Assembly (NCBI GenBank): GCA_900769615.1
Contig: CAAGHH010000023.1
Span: 113,248 to 177,247 of the forward strand
Origin: Selenomonadales bacterium
GTDB taxonomy: Bacteria > Bacillota > Negativicutes > Selenomonadales > Selenomonadaceae
Direction: 5' to 3'
DNA: 64,000 nucleotides
Positions 52,338-61,643 of the stretch are shown one piece after another; positions within the stretch are counted from its first letter, which is position 1, and every line of letters starts with the position of its first letter. Below the pieces are notes generated by a model. That model was not told where the DNA came from. It did not search any database and was given only the letters and a program-made list of their open reading frames with translations. The translations under genes were made by a program, and so were the position numbers.

Positions 52338-53098
52338 TTTTGGTAATTGCTGGAACACAGGATGGGCGCGAGCTAGTGCAAAAAATACTCGCAATTGGCG
52401 TTAAAGTAGCAGCATCGGTTGTCAGCAGTTATGGCGAAAAATTATTGGCTAATGGTAATGACAACTTGATTATAAACGATAAGCCTTTAAATGAAGCAGA
52501 ACTTAATGATTACCTGAATGTCAATCACGTGACCATGATAGTTGATGCTAGTCATCCTTATGCCGTTAATGTATCAAAAAATGCTATGCTAGCTGCACAA
52601 AGGACAGGTGTTCCATATATTCGTTACGAGCGTGATGTCAGCAAGCTTAATTATGATAAATTGCAATTAGTATATAGCTATGAAGAAGCTGCTGAAACAG
52701 CAGCTAAACTGGGGAAAAATGTTTTTTTGACTATTGGCAGCCGTAATTTAGCTAAATTTACTACCGCGGCAGTGCTCAAAAATAATGTTATTACGGCTAG
52801 GGTTTTGCCTAGCCGTGAAGTAATTGAGCTTTGCGAAAATTTAGGACTTATGCCCAAACAGATAGTAGCAATGCAAGGTCCTTTTTCGATAGAATTAAAT
52901 AAAGCTATGTTTTTAAATTATCAGGCAGATGTTGTGGTTACGAAAAATAGTGGCAGCATTGGCGGCACTGATAATAAGCTGGAAGCAGCTAAGACCCTAG
53001 ACTTGCCAGTAGTCGTAATTGATCGTCCTAAGTTAAATTATGCTAATATCGGACATACTTATGAGGAAATTTTAGCTTTTATAAAGGAGTATGTTTAA
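52334..53098 (+). CDS. cbiJ: Precorrin-6A/cobalt-precorrin-6A reductase
   Basis: A 254-residue NADPH/NADH-dependent reductase of the CbiJ/CobK family, which reduces the C18-C19 double bond. Typical parts are the opening ILVIAGTQDGRELVQKI, DASHPYAVNVSKNAM and PYIRYERD, plus FLTIGSRNLAKF and the C-terminal VVTKNSGSIGGTDNKLEAA. It starts in an ATGA overlap with cbiH. Confidence 0.93.
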   Translation: MILVIAGTQDGRELVQKILAIGVKVAASVVSSYGEKLLANGNDNLIINDKPLNEAELNDYLNVNHVTMIVDASHPYAVNVSKNAMLAAQRTGVPYIRYERDVSKLNYDKLQLVYSYEEAAETAAKLGKNVFLTIGSRNLAKFTTAAVLKNNVITARVLPSREVIELCENLGLMPKQIVAMQGPFSIELNKAMFLNYQADVVVTKNSGSIGGTDNKLEAAKTLDLPVVVIDRPKLNYANIGHTYEEILAFIKEYV

Positions 53099-53099
53099 T

Positions 53100-53735
53100 A
53101 TGGATTTTATAAAACAGCCGATGGCTATTGAGAATCGCAGTATGGAAATTATTGCTCCCTATCTAAAGTCATTGCAGCTAGATGAAAAAACCACCAAGGT
53201 GTATTCACGAATTATTCACGCTGCTGGGGATGTTGATTATGCACCAATTATTAAAATCTCAGCTGATGCGATAAATGCTGGCATGGAAGCCTTGCAGGCT
53301 GGTGCAGATATCTATACTGATGTTGAAATGGTTCGTACTGGGATAAATAAGCGTAAATTAGCAGCTTTTGGAGGTAAAGTACATTGCTTGATAGCTGATC
53401 CTAGCATAGCAGCAACGGCCAAAGCGGAAGGAATTACCCGTTCGATGGCGGCTATGCGTCATTTTGGCAAAGATTTAAATGATAATATTGTGGCTATAGG
53501 CAATGCGCCAACAGCCCTCTTTGAAGTTTTGCGTTTAATAAAAGAAGAAGGGATAAGACCAAAGTGTATTGTGGGGATTCCAGTAGGATTTGTCGGAGCT
53601 GCTGATTCTAAAGAAGCGTTGGCTAATAATGGACTGGTACCTTTTATTACTGTAACTGGGACTAAAGGCGGCAGCCCGATAGCGGCTGCGGCGGTTAATG
53701 CCATGATGTATCTTATTAATAATGATCGAGGCTGA
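53100..53735 (+). CDS. cbiC: Precorrin-8X/cobalt-precorrin-8 methylmutase
   Basis: CbiC moves a methyl group from C11 to C12 to give cobyrinate. The 211-residue protein has the catalytic histidine region SRIIHAAGDVDYAPI and the later IVGIPVGFVGAADSKEAL. ATG at 53100 lies ten bases after AAGGAG; an ATG at 53091 is only one base away from that site. The gene start lies just after the cbiJ stop. Confidence 0.93.
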   Translation: MDFIKQPMAIENRSMEIIAPYLKSLQLDEKTTKVYSRIIHAAGDVDYAPIIKISADAINAGMEALQAGADIYTDVEMVRTGINKRKLAAFGGKVHCLIADPSIAATAKAEGITRSMAAMRHFGKDLNDNIVAIGNAPTALFEVLRLIKEEGIRPKCIVGIPVGFVGAADSKEALANNGLVPFITVTGTKGGSPIAAAAVNAMMYLINNDRG

Positions 53736-53736
53736 A

Positions 53737-54324
53737 ATGACAGGTAAAATTATTTTGGTTACGGGCGGAGCTAGATCAGGTAAATCAGCTTTTGCAGAAA
53801 AATTAGCAGCCAAGGGCAAAAAGGTGGCTTATATAGCGACCGCCCAGATTTTTGATAATGAAATGGCTTTTCGGGTAAAGTTGCATAAAAAAAGGCGTCC
53901 AGTGAATTGGCAGACCTTTGAAGCATCTTTTAATGCTGAAGATGCGATAATGCAAGCTGCGGCCGATAATGATGTGATACTTTTTGATTGTATAACGCTG
54001 TATATTAGCAATATATTGTGTCAATTAGCTGAAAAAGAATTAGCGATTCAAGCTGAGGTGTATAAGCTAGTACAAGCGCAAATAAAAAAGCTTTTGCAAG
54101 CAGCGTTAACGGCTGCTAAGGCTGGCGTTACGGTAATCTTTGTCACTAATGAAGTTGGTGCGGGGATAGTTCCTGAGAATAAATTAGCTAGGTTATACCG
54201 GGATGTCAGTGGGCTAGCTAACCAGCAGCTAGCTGAAAAGGCTGACAGTGTGTTTGCAGTTATTGCTGGCTTGCCGGTAGATATAAAAAAACTAGCTGGC
54301 ATAGAGTATACTGAGGAGAGTTAA
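53737..54324 (+). CDS. cobU: Adenosylcobinamide kinase/adenosylcobinamide-phosphate guanylyltransferase
   Basis: A bifunctional 195-residue enzyme that phosphorylates adenosylcobinamide and then transfers GMP from GTP. The P-loop is VTGGARSGKSAFAEKLA, with the guanylylated histidine in RVKLHKKRRPVNW and FVTNEVGAGIVPEN further on. ATG at 53737 is one base after the cbiC stop and has GAGG five bases upstream. Confidence 0.93.
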   Translation: MTGKIILVTGGARSGKSAFAEKLAAKGKKVAYIATAQIFDNEMAFRVKLHKKRRPVNWQTFEASFNAEDAIMQAAADNDVILFDCITLYISNILCQLAEKELAIQAEVYKLVQAQIKKLLQAALTAAKAGVTVIFVTNEVGAGIVPENKLARLYRDVSGLANQQLAEKADSVFAVIAGLPVDIKKLAGIEYTEES

Positions 54325-54325
54325 A

Positions 54326-55855
54326 ATGGCAAAAACGGTTATGCTAATGGGGACTAGCTCACATGTAGGCAAGAGTATTATAACGACTGCGCTTTGCCGG
54401 ATTTTTCAGCAGCAGGGACAAAAAGTAATCCCGTTTAAAGCGCAGAATATGGCATTAAATTCCTATGTAACTAAAGAAGGCTTAGAAATGGGAAGGGCTC
54501 AAGTGGCACAGGCGGAGGCTGCTGGTTTAGAGCCTATGGTGGTAATGAATCCGGTACTTTTGAAACCCACTGGTAATTCCTGCTCGCAGGTTATAATTAA
54601 TGGCAAACCGGTTGGTAATATGAGTGCAAGAGAGTACCATAAAGGCTATTCGTTGCAGGCTTTTTCAGCAGTCAAGGCTGCCTTAAATAAAATAACTACT
54701 GAATATGAAACAGTGGTAATTGAAGGCGCTGGCAGCCCGGCTGAGGTAAATTTAAAGGCCAATGATATAGTTAATATGCGGGTAGCTAAATATTTGCAAG
54801 CACCAGTGCTTTTAATAGCTGATATTGATCGTGGCGGTGCTCTGGCAGCTTTAGTAGGAACGTTAGAACTCTTGGATGATGATGAAAGGGAGCTGGTAAA
54901 AGGACTTATTATCAATAAATTTAGAGGCGATGTTAGTCTTTTAACGCCTGCTATTGATTTTTTGGAAGCCAAAACTGGCAAGCCGGTTTTGGGAGTAGTG
55001 CCTCATATTGAAAAGCTGGGCATTGATGATGAGGATTCAGTGTCGTTAGAAGAAAAGCAAAATACAGCATTGGATAAGCCAATCAATATAGCGGTTATCC
55101 AAACCCCTAAGCTGTCGAATTTTACTGATTTTGACAGCTTAGCTGCAGAACCAGATGTATCACTTTATTATGTACAGGATAAAGCTGATTTAAAAAATCC
55201 GGATATGATAATTTTGCCGGGCTCAAAGAATACTACGGAAGATTTGGCTTATATCAGAAAAAGCGGTATAGAGGAAGCTATACAGAAGCTGGTGGCCAAG
55301 GGAACGGTATTATTTGGTATTTGCGGTGGTTATCAGATGCTAGGTAAAGCTATTTATGATCCACACAATGTTGAGTCAAAGCAAAAAGAAATTTGTGGTC
55401 TTGGTTATTTAGCAATGGAAACGACGTTTGCTAGTGAAAAACTAACGGCACAGGTTGAAGCTGAATGTATAAAGCTACCTTTAAAAGATGGCATAATAAA
55501 TGCAAAAAATATCGCTGGTTATGAAATACACATGGGGAAATCGAGCTTTGCGGCGACTGTAAAGCATCCTTTTGTAGTAAAAGGTGAGGCTTTACCGCAA
55601 AGAGAGATGTTTGATGGTGCCTATAGTACCTATGGTCAAGGTGAAATAATCGGCACGTATATTCATGGTGTATTTGATAATGATGATTTTCGCCGGCAAG
55701 TGTTAAATGAGCTTAGAGCAGTTAAGGGACTCACCAAGTTACCGGTACAAATAAATATTAAAATGCAGAAGGAAAGAGCCTATAATAATTTGGCTGAGGT
55801 AGTGAGAACTAATTTGGATATGGAAAAGTTAACCAAAATAATGGGAGCTAAGTAA
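54326..55855 (+). CDS. cbiP: Cobyric acid synthase
   Basis: CbiP/CobQ amidates carboxylates b, d, e and g of adenosylcobyrinic acid a,c-diamide using glutamine and ATP. The 509-residue protein has the N-terminal dethiobiotin-synthetase-like ATPase (LMGTSSHVGKSIITTALC, FKAQNMALNSYVT, IEGAGSPAEVNLK). It also has a C-terminal class I glutaminase with the nucleophile in LFGICGGYQMLG and the histidine in GTYIHGVFDN. GAGGAGAG is upstream. Its stop overlaps the cbiB start. Confidence 0.95.
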   Translation: MAKTVMLMGTSSHVGKSIITTALCRIFQQQGQKVIPFKAQNMALNSYVTKEGLEMGRAQVAQAEAAGLEPMVVMNPVLLKPTGNSCSQVIINGKPVGNMSAREYHKGYSLQAFSAVKAALNKITTEYETVVIEGAGSPAEVNLKANDIVNMRVAKYLQAPVLLIADIDRGGALAALVGTLELLDDDERELVKGLIINKFRGDVSLLTPAIDFLEAKTGKPVLGVVPHIEKLGIDDEDSVSLEEKQNTALDKPINIAVIQTPKLSNFTDFDSLAAEPDVSLYYVQDKADLKNPDMIILPGSKNTTEDLAYIRKSGIEEAIQKLVAKGTVLFGICGGYQMLGKAIYDPHNVESKQKEICGLGYLAMETTFASEKLTAQVEAECIKLPLKDGIINAKNIAGYEIHMGKSSFAATVKHPFVVKGEALPQREMFDGAYSTYGQGEIIGTYIHGVFDNDDFRRQVLNELRAVKGLTKLPVQINIKMQKERAYNNLAEVVRTNLDMEKLTKIMGAK

Positions 55856-56796
55856 TGCTGACAGGAATTATTGCTTTTTTGATTGATACAATTATAGGTG
55901 ATCCTCGAACCAAGTATCATCCAGTGGTGCTGATGGGGAAACTGATTGCTTTGTTAGAGCACTGCTTTTATCGGGCTGATGATAGCGATAATAAAAAATT
56001 TGTGATGGGCATAATGCTGGTAATCATAACATTGCTCATAAGTTATGAAGTTGCAGCAGCGATTATGATGTTATCCTATCAGATTCCATTTAGCTGGGGG
56101 TCAGCGGCAGTCGGTGGGCTGTTACTGTCATTTACGATTTCGCCTAACAGCCTAGCAAAAGCTGGCAAGGGTATATATGCGCTGCTCATTATGGGTGAGT
56201 TAACGGAGGCAAGAGAAAAGGTAGGCTGGATTGTTGGTCGTGATACCAAGGATTTAGACGATGCTGAAATTGCCAGAGCAACTATTGAAACCATTGCGGA
56301 AAATACTGTTGATGGAATAATTGCCCCCTTGTTTTTCTTTGTTTTGGGCGGTGTCCCGCTTGCCGTGCTTTATCGGGCTGCTAATACGATGGATTCGATG
56401 ATCGGTTATAAAAACGAAAAATATCTGTATTTTGGTCGTGGGGCAGCTAAATTGGACGATGTTTTAAATTATATTCCAGCTCGGATTACCGCAATGCTGT
56501 TTTTGTTTTCCGCGTTGATATTAGGCTTTGACTATCGCAATGCATATCGGATCATGCAACGTGATGCTGCCAAGCATCCTAGCCCTAATGGTGGTTATGC
56601 TGAAGCAACAATGGCTGGGGCACTGCATATCCGCTTAGGCGGTATGAATTCATATTTTGGGCGTAAGTCATTTCGGGCTTATATGGGAGACGCAATGGTG
56701 CTTATTGTCCCTCAGCATATCATGGCTGCTATCAGAATGATGTATACAGCAACCGTACTGTTTATAATAGTGCTTTATACTATGTTTGGTTTATAA
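55855..56796 (+). CDS. cbiB: Adenosylcobinamide-phosphate synthase
   Basis: CbiB attaches (R)-1-amino-2-propanol phosphate, made by CobD, to cobyric acid. It is a 313-residue membrane protein with about five helices. The conserved segments are IDTIIGDPRTKYHPVVLMGK, RDTKDLDDAEIARATIETIAENTVDG broken over two helices, and AKHPSPNGGYAEATMAGAL. The start forms a TAATG overlap with cbiP. Confidence 0.94.
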   Translation: MLTGIIAFLIDTIIGDPRTKYHPVVLMGKLIALLEHCFYRADDSDNKKFVMGIMLVIITLLISYEVAAAIMMLSYQIPFSWGSAAVGGLLLSFTISPNSLAKAGKGIYALLIMGELTEAREKVGWIVGRDTKDLDDAEIARATIETIAENTVDGIIAPLFFFVLGGVPLAVLYRAANTMDSMIGYKNEKYLYFGRGAAKLDDVLNYIPARITAMLFLFSALILGFDYRNAYRIMQRDAAKHPSPNGGYAEATMAGALHIRLGGMNSYFGRKSFRAYMGDAMVLIVPQHIMAAIRMMYTATVLFIIVLYTMFGL

Positions 56797-56826
56797 CAAT
56801 AAAATAAAAGCAAAGAAGGTTAAAAA

Positions 56827-57597
56827 ATGGATTTGTTAGTGAGGGAATGGCAGGCTTTTTTGACAGCATTGCAATTTTTAACCCGAATACGATTTTGTGA
56901 GCAGACTAATCTTACAGTTGATGATTTTGGTCGCAGTACGCGGTATTTTACAATTATTGGCTTGATTTTGGGCGGTATATATTTTTGGTTAGGCAAAGGG
57001 CTGCTTTATTTATTGGGGTCAGCTAATTTGGTGATAGCAATGTTAGTGCTGCTTCCCGTATGCTTAACCGGCGGACTGATGCTTGATGGTTTTATGGATA
57101 CGGCTGATGGCGTTTTTTCTGGTCGGGATCGGGAAAGACAATTGGAAATAATGAAGGACAGCCGAGTGGGGTCATTTGGTGCTATTGCGTTAGGCAGTCT
57201 GTTGTTGATTAACTGGTCGGCCTTGCGGGATATACCATTAGAGGTTATACCAATAGTTTTATTGCTCATGCCGCTTATCGGCCGTTTGGCAATGGTTATG
57301 GTTATTACCGCTTTTCCTTACGCCCGTAAGGAAGGAATGGGAAAAATTTTTGCCGCTAGAGCCAATAAATGGACACTGATGTTTGCTGGGTTAATAGTAA
57401 TTTTGGCGGTAATTCCTTTTGGGGTGACAGCGATTTTAGCTTTAGCTATTGGACTATTTACAGCTTGGTCCCTGGCTGATTGGCTTACTGATAAACTAGG
57501 CGGATTAACCGGTGATACCTATGGTGCTATTGAAACTATTACGGAAATAGCAGTACTTTTGGTATATTGGCTGGAGTGTAATTCATGGAACTGGTAA
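56827..57597 (+). CDS. cobS: Adenosylcobinamide-GDP ribazoletransferase (cobalamin synthase)
   Basis: CobS joins alpha-ribazole (or its phosphate) to adenosylcobinamide-GDP in the last stage of nucleotide-loop assembly. It is a 256-residue membrane protein with the conserved N-terminal FLTALQFLTRIR, the catalytic acidic motif GGLMLDGFMDTADGVFSGRD and a GDTYGAIETITE segment near the end. It overlaps the pduX-like gene by 13 bases. Confidence 0.94.
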   Translation: MDLLVREWQAFLTALQFLTRIRFCEQTNLTVDDFGRSTRYFTIIGLILGGIYFWLGKGLLYLLGSANLVIAMLVLLPVCLTGGLMLDGFMDTADGVFSGRDRERQLEIMKDSRVGSFGAIALGSLLLINWSALRDIPLEVIPIVLLLMPLIGRLAMVMVITAFPYARKEGMGKIFAARANKWTLMFAGLIVILAVIPFGVTAILALAIGLFTAWSLADWLTDKLGGLTGDTYGAIETITEIAVLLVYWLECNSWNW

Positions 57598-58463
57598 TAA
57601 AGGTTCCGGGTTCTTGCGGTGAGTTAGTGCAGGGCACGTTAAATGGCGAGCCGTTTTTAGTTACTTGTCCTATTGACCGCTATACTACGGTTAGGATATC
57701 GGATAGCTTAAGCGGCTGCTATGGGTTAAAAAGCAAAGCAAGTCAGGCGCTTTTATATACGCTAGCAAGGTTTAAATGTAAAAAAATGCCATTTGGCATA
57801 AGTTTAGAATCAGAATTGCCAATAGGTAAAGGAATGGCTTCATCTAGTGCAGATATAGCAGCGGTTATGCTGGGCGTGTCGGCAGCTTTAGGGAAATGTT
57901 TTACGGCAGAAGAAGTGTTAGCTCAAGCGGCAGCTATCGATCCTACTGATGGGGTGTTTTGTAAAGATATAGTAAGCCTTAATTATTTGACAGGGAAAAT
58001 TTTAACTAAATACAACTATGTACCACCGCTTAAAATCGCCATTTTTGATAGTGGTGGTGAAATAAACACAAAGTCTTTTCATGCAAGAGCTGATTTATCT
58101 AAACTAAATGCAGACAATGAAGGCTATATACTGCGGGCAATAAATTTATTGGCTGCAGGAATGAAGTCAGGCGATGAAGTAAAAATTGCTAAAGCAGCTA
58201 CGTATAGTGCCAAGGTTAATCAAAATATTATTTATAAGGAGCATTTGGCTGATTTATGGCAAATTAATAAAGACTGTGGAGCGCTGGGGGTAAATGTTGC
58301 GCATAGCGGTACCGTAGCAGGAGTGCTTTGGTCAAGTAAGACAGATGAAAAATATATTAAGCAGGCAGTCAGTAAAGTAAGCAAGGCGTTATCAAATTGG
58401 CAATTTGCCGGTTTAGCGAAACTTATATCAGGTGGATTTACGATTAGGAGGTCTGATGAATGA
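57585..58463 (+). CDS. pduX: GHMP kinase, probable L-threonine kinase (PduX-like)
   Basis: A 292-residue GHMP-family kinase. The opening VKVPGSCGELVQGTLNG-like stretch and the ATP-binding loop PIGKGMASSSADIAAV identify the PduX branch, which phosphorylates L-threonine. The product is decarboxylated by CobD to aminopropanol phosphate for CbiB. The C-terminal GGFTIRR stretch closes the fold. Its place between cobS and cbiA, with cobD two genes on, fits that role. The symbol rests on family and context. Confidence 0.88.
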   Translation: MELVIKVPGSCGELVQGTLNGEPFLVTCPIDRYTTVRISDSLSGCYGLKSKASQALLYTLARFKCKKMPFGISLESELPIGKGMASSSADIAAVMLGVSAALGKCFTAEEVLAQAAAIDPTDGVFCKDIVSLNYLTGKILTKYNYVPPLKIAIFDSGGEINTKSFHARADLSKLNADNEGYILRAINLLAAGMKSGDEVKIAKAATYSAKVNQNIIYKEHLADLWQINKDCGALGVNVAHSGTVAGVLWSSKTDEKYIKQAVSKVSKALSNWQFAGLAKLISGGFTIRRSDE

Positions 58464-59842
58464 AAAAAATTCCTCGGCTAGTTATAGCTGCCACGCAGTC
58501 AGGCTCAGGCAAAACTACCATTGTAACTGGTCTTTTAGCAGCGCTTAAACAGCAGGGACTAAAGGTGCAGTCATTTAAAGTCGGACCAGATTATATTGAT
58601 CCTGGCTATCATACTTTAGCTAGTGGCCGCAAAGCGCATAATCTAGATACATGGCTGGTGCCAGAATCATTGGTACCAGCTATTTTTGCTAAAGAATGTC
58701 AAGATGCGGATATAGCTGTCATTGAAGGAGTTATGGGGCTGTTTGATGGCGGCAACAACGGTATCAGCAGTACTGCTAAAATAGCAAAGTTGTTGCAGGC
58801 ACCGGTATTGCTGGTGATTGATGCCAAATCAATGGGAGCATCGGCGGCTGCAATTGCGCTGGGGTTTGTTCAATATGATCCAGAGGTGAATTTAGCAGGA
58901 GTTATTTTAAATAGATTAGGGTCAGATTCGCACGAAAAAATGATTCGCGAGGCTATGGCGCAAATTGGTATCAAAGTATATGGCGCGTGGCGACGCGATG
59001 AAATGCTGCATTTACCGGAACGTCATTTAGGTTTGGTGCCAACTAAGGAAAATGATGCAGGAAAGGCCATTTATAAGATGGGGCAAATGGCCGAGCAAAG
59101 TATGCAGCTGTCAGCCATAATGAAATTAGCTAAAGGTGTTGAGTTATTGCCAAAACTAGCATCATTAAATATTTCAGCGCTGGCTGATGTCCGGATTGGG
59201 ATAGCTTACGATGAGGCATTTTCCTTTTATTATCCGACAAGTTTGGAAGTATTGAAAATGTTAGGGGCAAAACTTATAAAATTTAGTCCTATCCATGATG
59301 CGTCGCTTCCGGCGGTGGATGGTATAATAATCGGCGGTGGTTTTCCCGAGATGTTTGCGCCTCAGCTAGCTGACAATGAATCAATGCGCAAGGCTTTAAA
59401 ACGAAAAATTATGCAAGGCATGCCGGTTTATGCTGAATGTGGTGGCTATATGTATCTTTTAAATTCGCTTATTGATTTTAAAGGAATAGAATATCCCATG
59501 ACGGGAGTATTTGCTGGCAGGGCGGTTATGACAAAAAAATTGCAAACAGTAGGCTATGTAAAAGCTGTCACTAATAAAAGAACTGTGTTAGGCGAGGCTG
59601 GGCTAAGCCTCAAGGGACATGAATTCCATTTTTCAGTCGAAGAAGCAGCGGACATCAGCCAGCTGGTGCGACCATTGCAATTTACTAAATTGCGTAATGG
59701 ACAGCATTATGAAGCTGGACAGTGTTATAAACGGGCATTAGGAAGTTATTTGCATTTGCATTTTGCTGGCAATATTGATGCAGCTAAAAACTTTGTGCAA
59801 AATTGTGCTATATTTAAACAAGAGACTGAAGTCAAAAGTTAA
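58460..59842 (+). CDS. cbiA: Cobyrinate a,c-diamide synthase
   Basis: CbiA/CobB amidates the a and c carboxylates of cobyrinic acid. The 460-residue enzyme has an N-terminal ATPase domain (IAATQSGSGKTTIVTGL, SFKVGPDYIDPGYH, EGVMGLFDGG) and a C-terminal glutaminase with the nucleophile in VYAECGGYMYLL and GGGFPEMFA before it. It starts in an ATGA overlap with the kinase gene and ends in a TAATG overlap region before cobD. Confidence 0.95.
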   Translation: MKKIPRLVIAATQSGSGKTTIVTGLLAALKQQGLKVQSFKVGPDYIDPGYHTLASGRKAHNLDTWLVPESLVPAIFAKECQDADIAVIEGVMGLFDGGNNGISSTAKIAKLLQAPVLLVIDAKSMGASAAAIALGFVQYDPEVNLAGVILNRLGSDSHEKMIREAMAQIGIKVYGAWRRDEMLHLPERHLGLVPTKENDAGKAIYKMGQMAEQSMQLSAIMKLAKGVELLPKLASLNISALADVRIGIAYDEAFSFYYPTSLEVLKMLGAKLIKFSPIHDASLPAVDGIIIGGGFPEMFAPQLADNESMRKALKRKIMQGMPVYAECGGYMYLLNSLIDFKGIEYPMTGVFAGRAVMTKKLQTVGYVKAVTNKRTVLGEAGLSLKGHEFHFSVEEAADISQLVRPLQFTKLRNGQHYEAGQCYKRALGSYLHLHFAGNIDAAKNFVQNCAIFKQETEVKS

Positions 59843-59859
59843 TGAAGGGGATGACAGGA

Positions 59860-60930
59860 ATGAAGAAATTTGAGCATGGTGGCAATATATATCAGGAAAA
59901 CAGTGAAAAAGAATGGCTTGATTTTTCCGCTAATATCAATCCGTTAGGGTTAGCTGATAATGTGCAGCAGAAATTGCAGGCAGAAATAGCTTCGGTGGTA
60001 AATTATCCTGAACCTTATGGCAAAAAATTAAAACAGGCTATAGCAGTGCATTATAATATTTCAGCTGATGAAATAATTGCAGGTAATGGTGCATCGGAAT
60101 TACTATATTTGTTTTTTCAAACTGAACGCCCACGGCGGGTACTTATTCCCGTGCCGGCATTTAGTGAATATGAGCGGGCGGCACTTTCGGCTCGTTGTAA
60201 AGTAAATTATTTTTCCTTAGCAGCAGAAAATGATTTTCGTTTTGACTGGAATAAACTAATTGGTGTGTTGCCGGTTACGGACTGTATTATTTTGGGAAAT
60301 CCGAATAATCCAACAGGGACGTTAATTACGCGTAATGAGCTGGTACATTTGCTGGAGGAAATGCGGGGCAGCAAGACTTGGCTGGTCGTAGATGAATCTT
60401 TTATAGATTTTTTACAGTATGATACGCGTTATACAGTTCGTGATTTAGTAAAAGAATATCCAAATCTTTTAGTTATACAGTCGCTTACCAAATTTTTTGC
60501 CTTGCCAGGTCTGCGCTTGGGATTTGGTGTTGGCAGTCCAGAGTTAATTGAACGCTTAGAACAGGGAAAAGACGTCTGGAGCGTTAATTCATTAGCGCAA
60601 AAGGCAGGTATTGCAGCTTTAACAGCAAAAGAATATCAGCAAAAAAGCCGGCAGTTTGTAATTGATGAAAGTCGATGGTTATATAAAGAGCTTAGTAATA
60701 TTGAAGGGGTAAAGCCAATACAGCCTAGTGTCAATTTTATATTGTCAAATATTAAAGCTAGCGGTAAGATTAGTTCGGAAGTAGCTAATAAAATGCGTGA
60801 ATATGGCATATTAATCCGTGATTGTGCTAATTATCCCGGATTAGATGATAGTTACATTCGGGTAGCGGTGCGAAGCCGTACTGAAAATTGTAAATTAATC
60901 GAAGCGTTGCAGGAAGTGCTGGCAAAATAA
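59860..60930 (+). CDS. cobD: Threonine-phosphate decarboxylase
   Basis: A 356-residue PLP enzyme that converts L-threonine O-3-phosphate to (R)-1-amino-2-propanol phosphate. It resembles histidinol-phosphate aminotransferase, with DFSANINPLG, LGNPNNPTGTL, VVDESFIDF and the PLP lysine Lys211 in QSLTKFFALPGLRLG. The context, with cbiB and a threonine kinase in the same operon, makes CobD much more likely than HisC. ATG at 59860 is favoured by GAAGGGG nine bases upstream; ATGs at 59842 and 59851 are on or before that site. Confidence 0.92.
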   Translation: MKKFEHGGNIYQENSEKEWLDFSANINPLGLADNVQQKLQAEIASVVNYPEPYGKKLKQAIAVHYNISADEIIAGNGASELLYLFFQTERPRRVLIPVPAFSEYERAALSARCKVNYFSLAAENDFRFDWNKLIGVLPVTDCIILGNPNNPTGTLITRNELVHLLEEMRGSKTWLVVDESFIDFLQYDTRYTVRDLVKEYPNLLVIQSLTKFFALPGLRLGFGVGSPELIERLEQGKDVWSVNSLAQKAGIAALTAKEYQQKSRQFVIDESRWLYKELSNIEGVKPIQPSVNFILSNIKASGKISSEVANKMREYGILIRDCANYPGLDDSYIRVAVRSRTENCKLIEALQEVLAK

Positions 60931-60988
60931 GCAAAAAATAATGCTAGTTAGTCTTTTATATCTAGTTAATTAGTGCAAGGAGAATTTA

Positions 60989-61606
60989 ATGACAAGAGTA
61001 GTTTTTATTCGGCATGGTCAAACCGAGTGGAATATAAATGGAAAATATCAAGGACAGTCTGATGTTCCATTGTCGCCTGTGGGAATTAAACAAGCTGAAA
61101 AATTGGCGGCTGATTTTCCGGTAGCGGCTATTAATGCCGTATATGCTAGTGATTTAGAACGGGCTATGGTTACTGCTAAAAAGGTAGCAGCTAAATTTAA
61201 TTTGGAAGTTCAGCCCGAACCAGCTTTTCGTGAACTAAGCTTTGGTGATTGGGAGGGGCTTACCTATCAGGAAATAGTAAGCAAGTGGCCGGATGCCATG
61301 AAAAATTTCTTAAATCATCCGGATATTTTAAAGGTACCGCATGGGGAAACTTTTTTGCAGGTGCAGGAAAGAGCTAGTCAGCGTTTGCAGGAGTTGATAG
61401 CAAAACATAATGATGAAACCATCGTGATTACAGCCCATGGTGCGGTATTAAGAACACTGCTAGCAACAGCAATGCATATACCTTTGCAGTATTTGTGGAG
61501 TATTCGCCAGTTTAATACGGCGGTAAGTATTGTGAGTTATCATAAAGATGGCAGTAACACTATTGAACTTTTAAATAGCACGGCTCATTTAGGTGAGCTT
61601 CGCTAA
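60989..61606 (+). CDS. cobC: Alpha-ribazole phosphatase (histidine phosphatase family)
   Basis: A 205-residue phosphoglycerate mutase-like phosphatase with the catalytic RHGQTEWN, the acid in FRELSFGDWEGLTY and the second histidine in ITAHGAVLR. In cobalamin synthesis CobC removes the phosphate from alpha-ribazole phosphate or adenosylcobalamin phosphate. The role is inferred from its position as the last gene of the operon, 58 bases after cobD. AAGGAG precedes the ATG. Confidence 0.87.
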   Translation: MTRVVFIRHGQTEWNINGKYQGQSDVPLSPVGIKQAEKLAADFPVAAINAVYASDLERAMVTAKKVAAKFNLEVQPEPAFRELSFGDWEGLTYQEIVSKWPDAMKNFLNHPDILKVPHGETFLQVQERASQRLQELIAKHNDETIVITAHGAVLRTLLATAMHIPLQYLWSIRQFNTAVSIVSYHKDGSNTIELLNSTAHLGELR

Positions 61607-61643
61607 AAAGTAAAGCTAATAAAAATAATTGGAGGCAGCGAGC

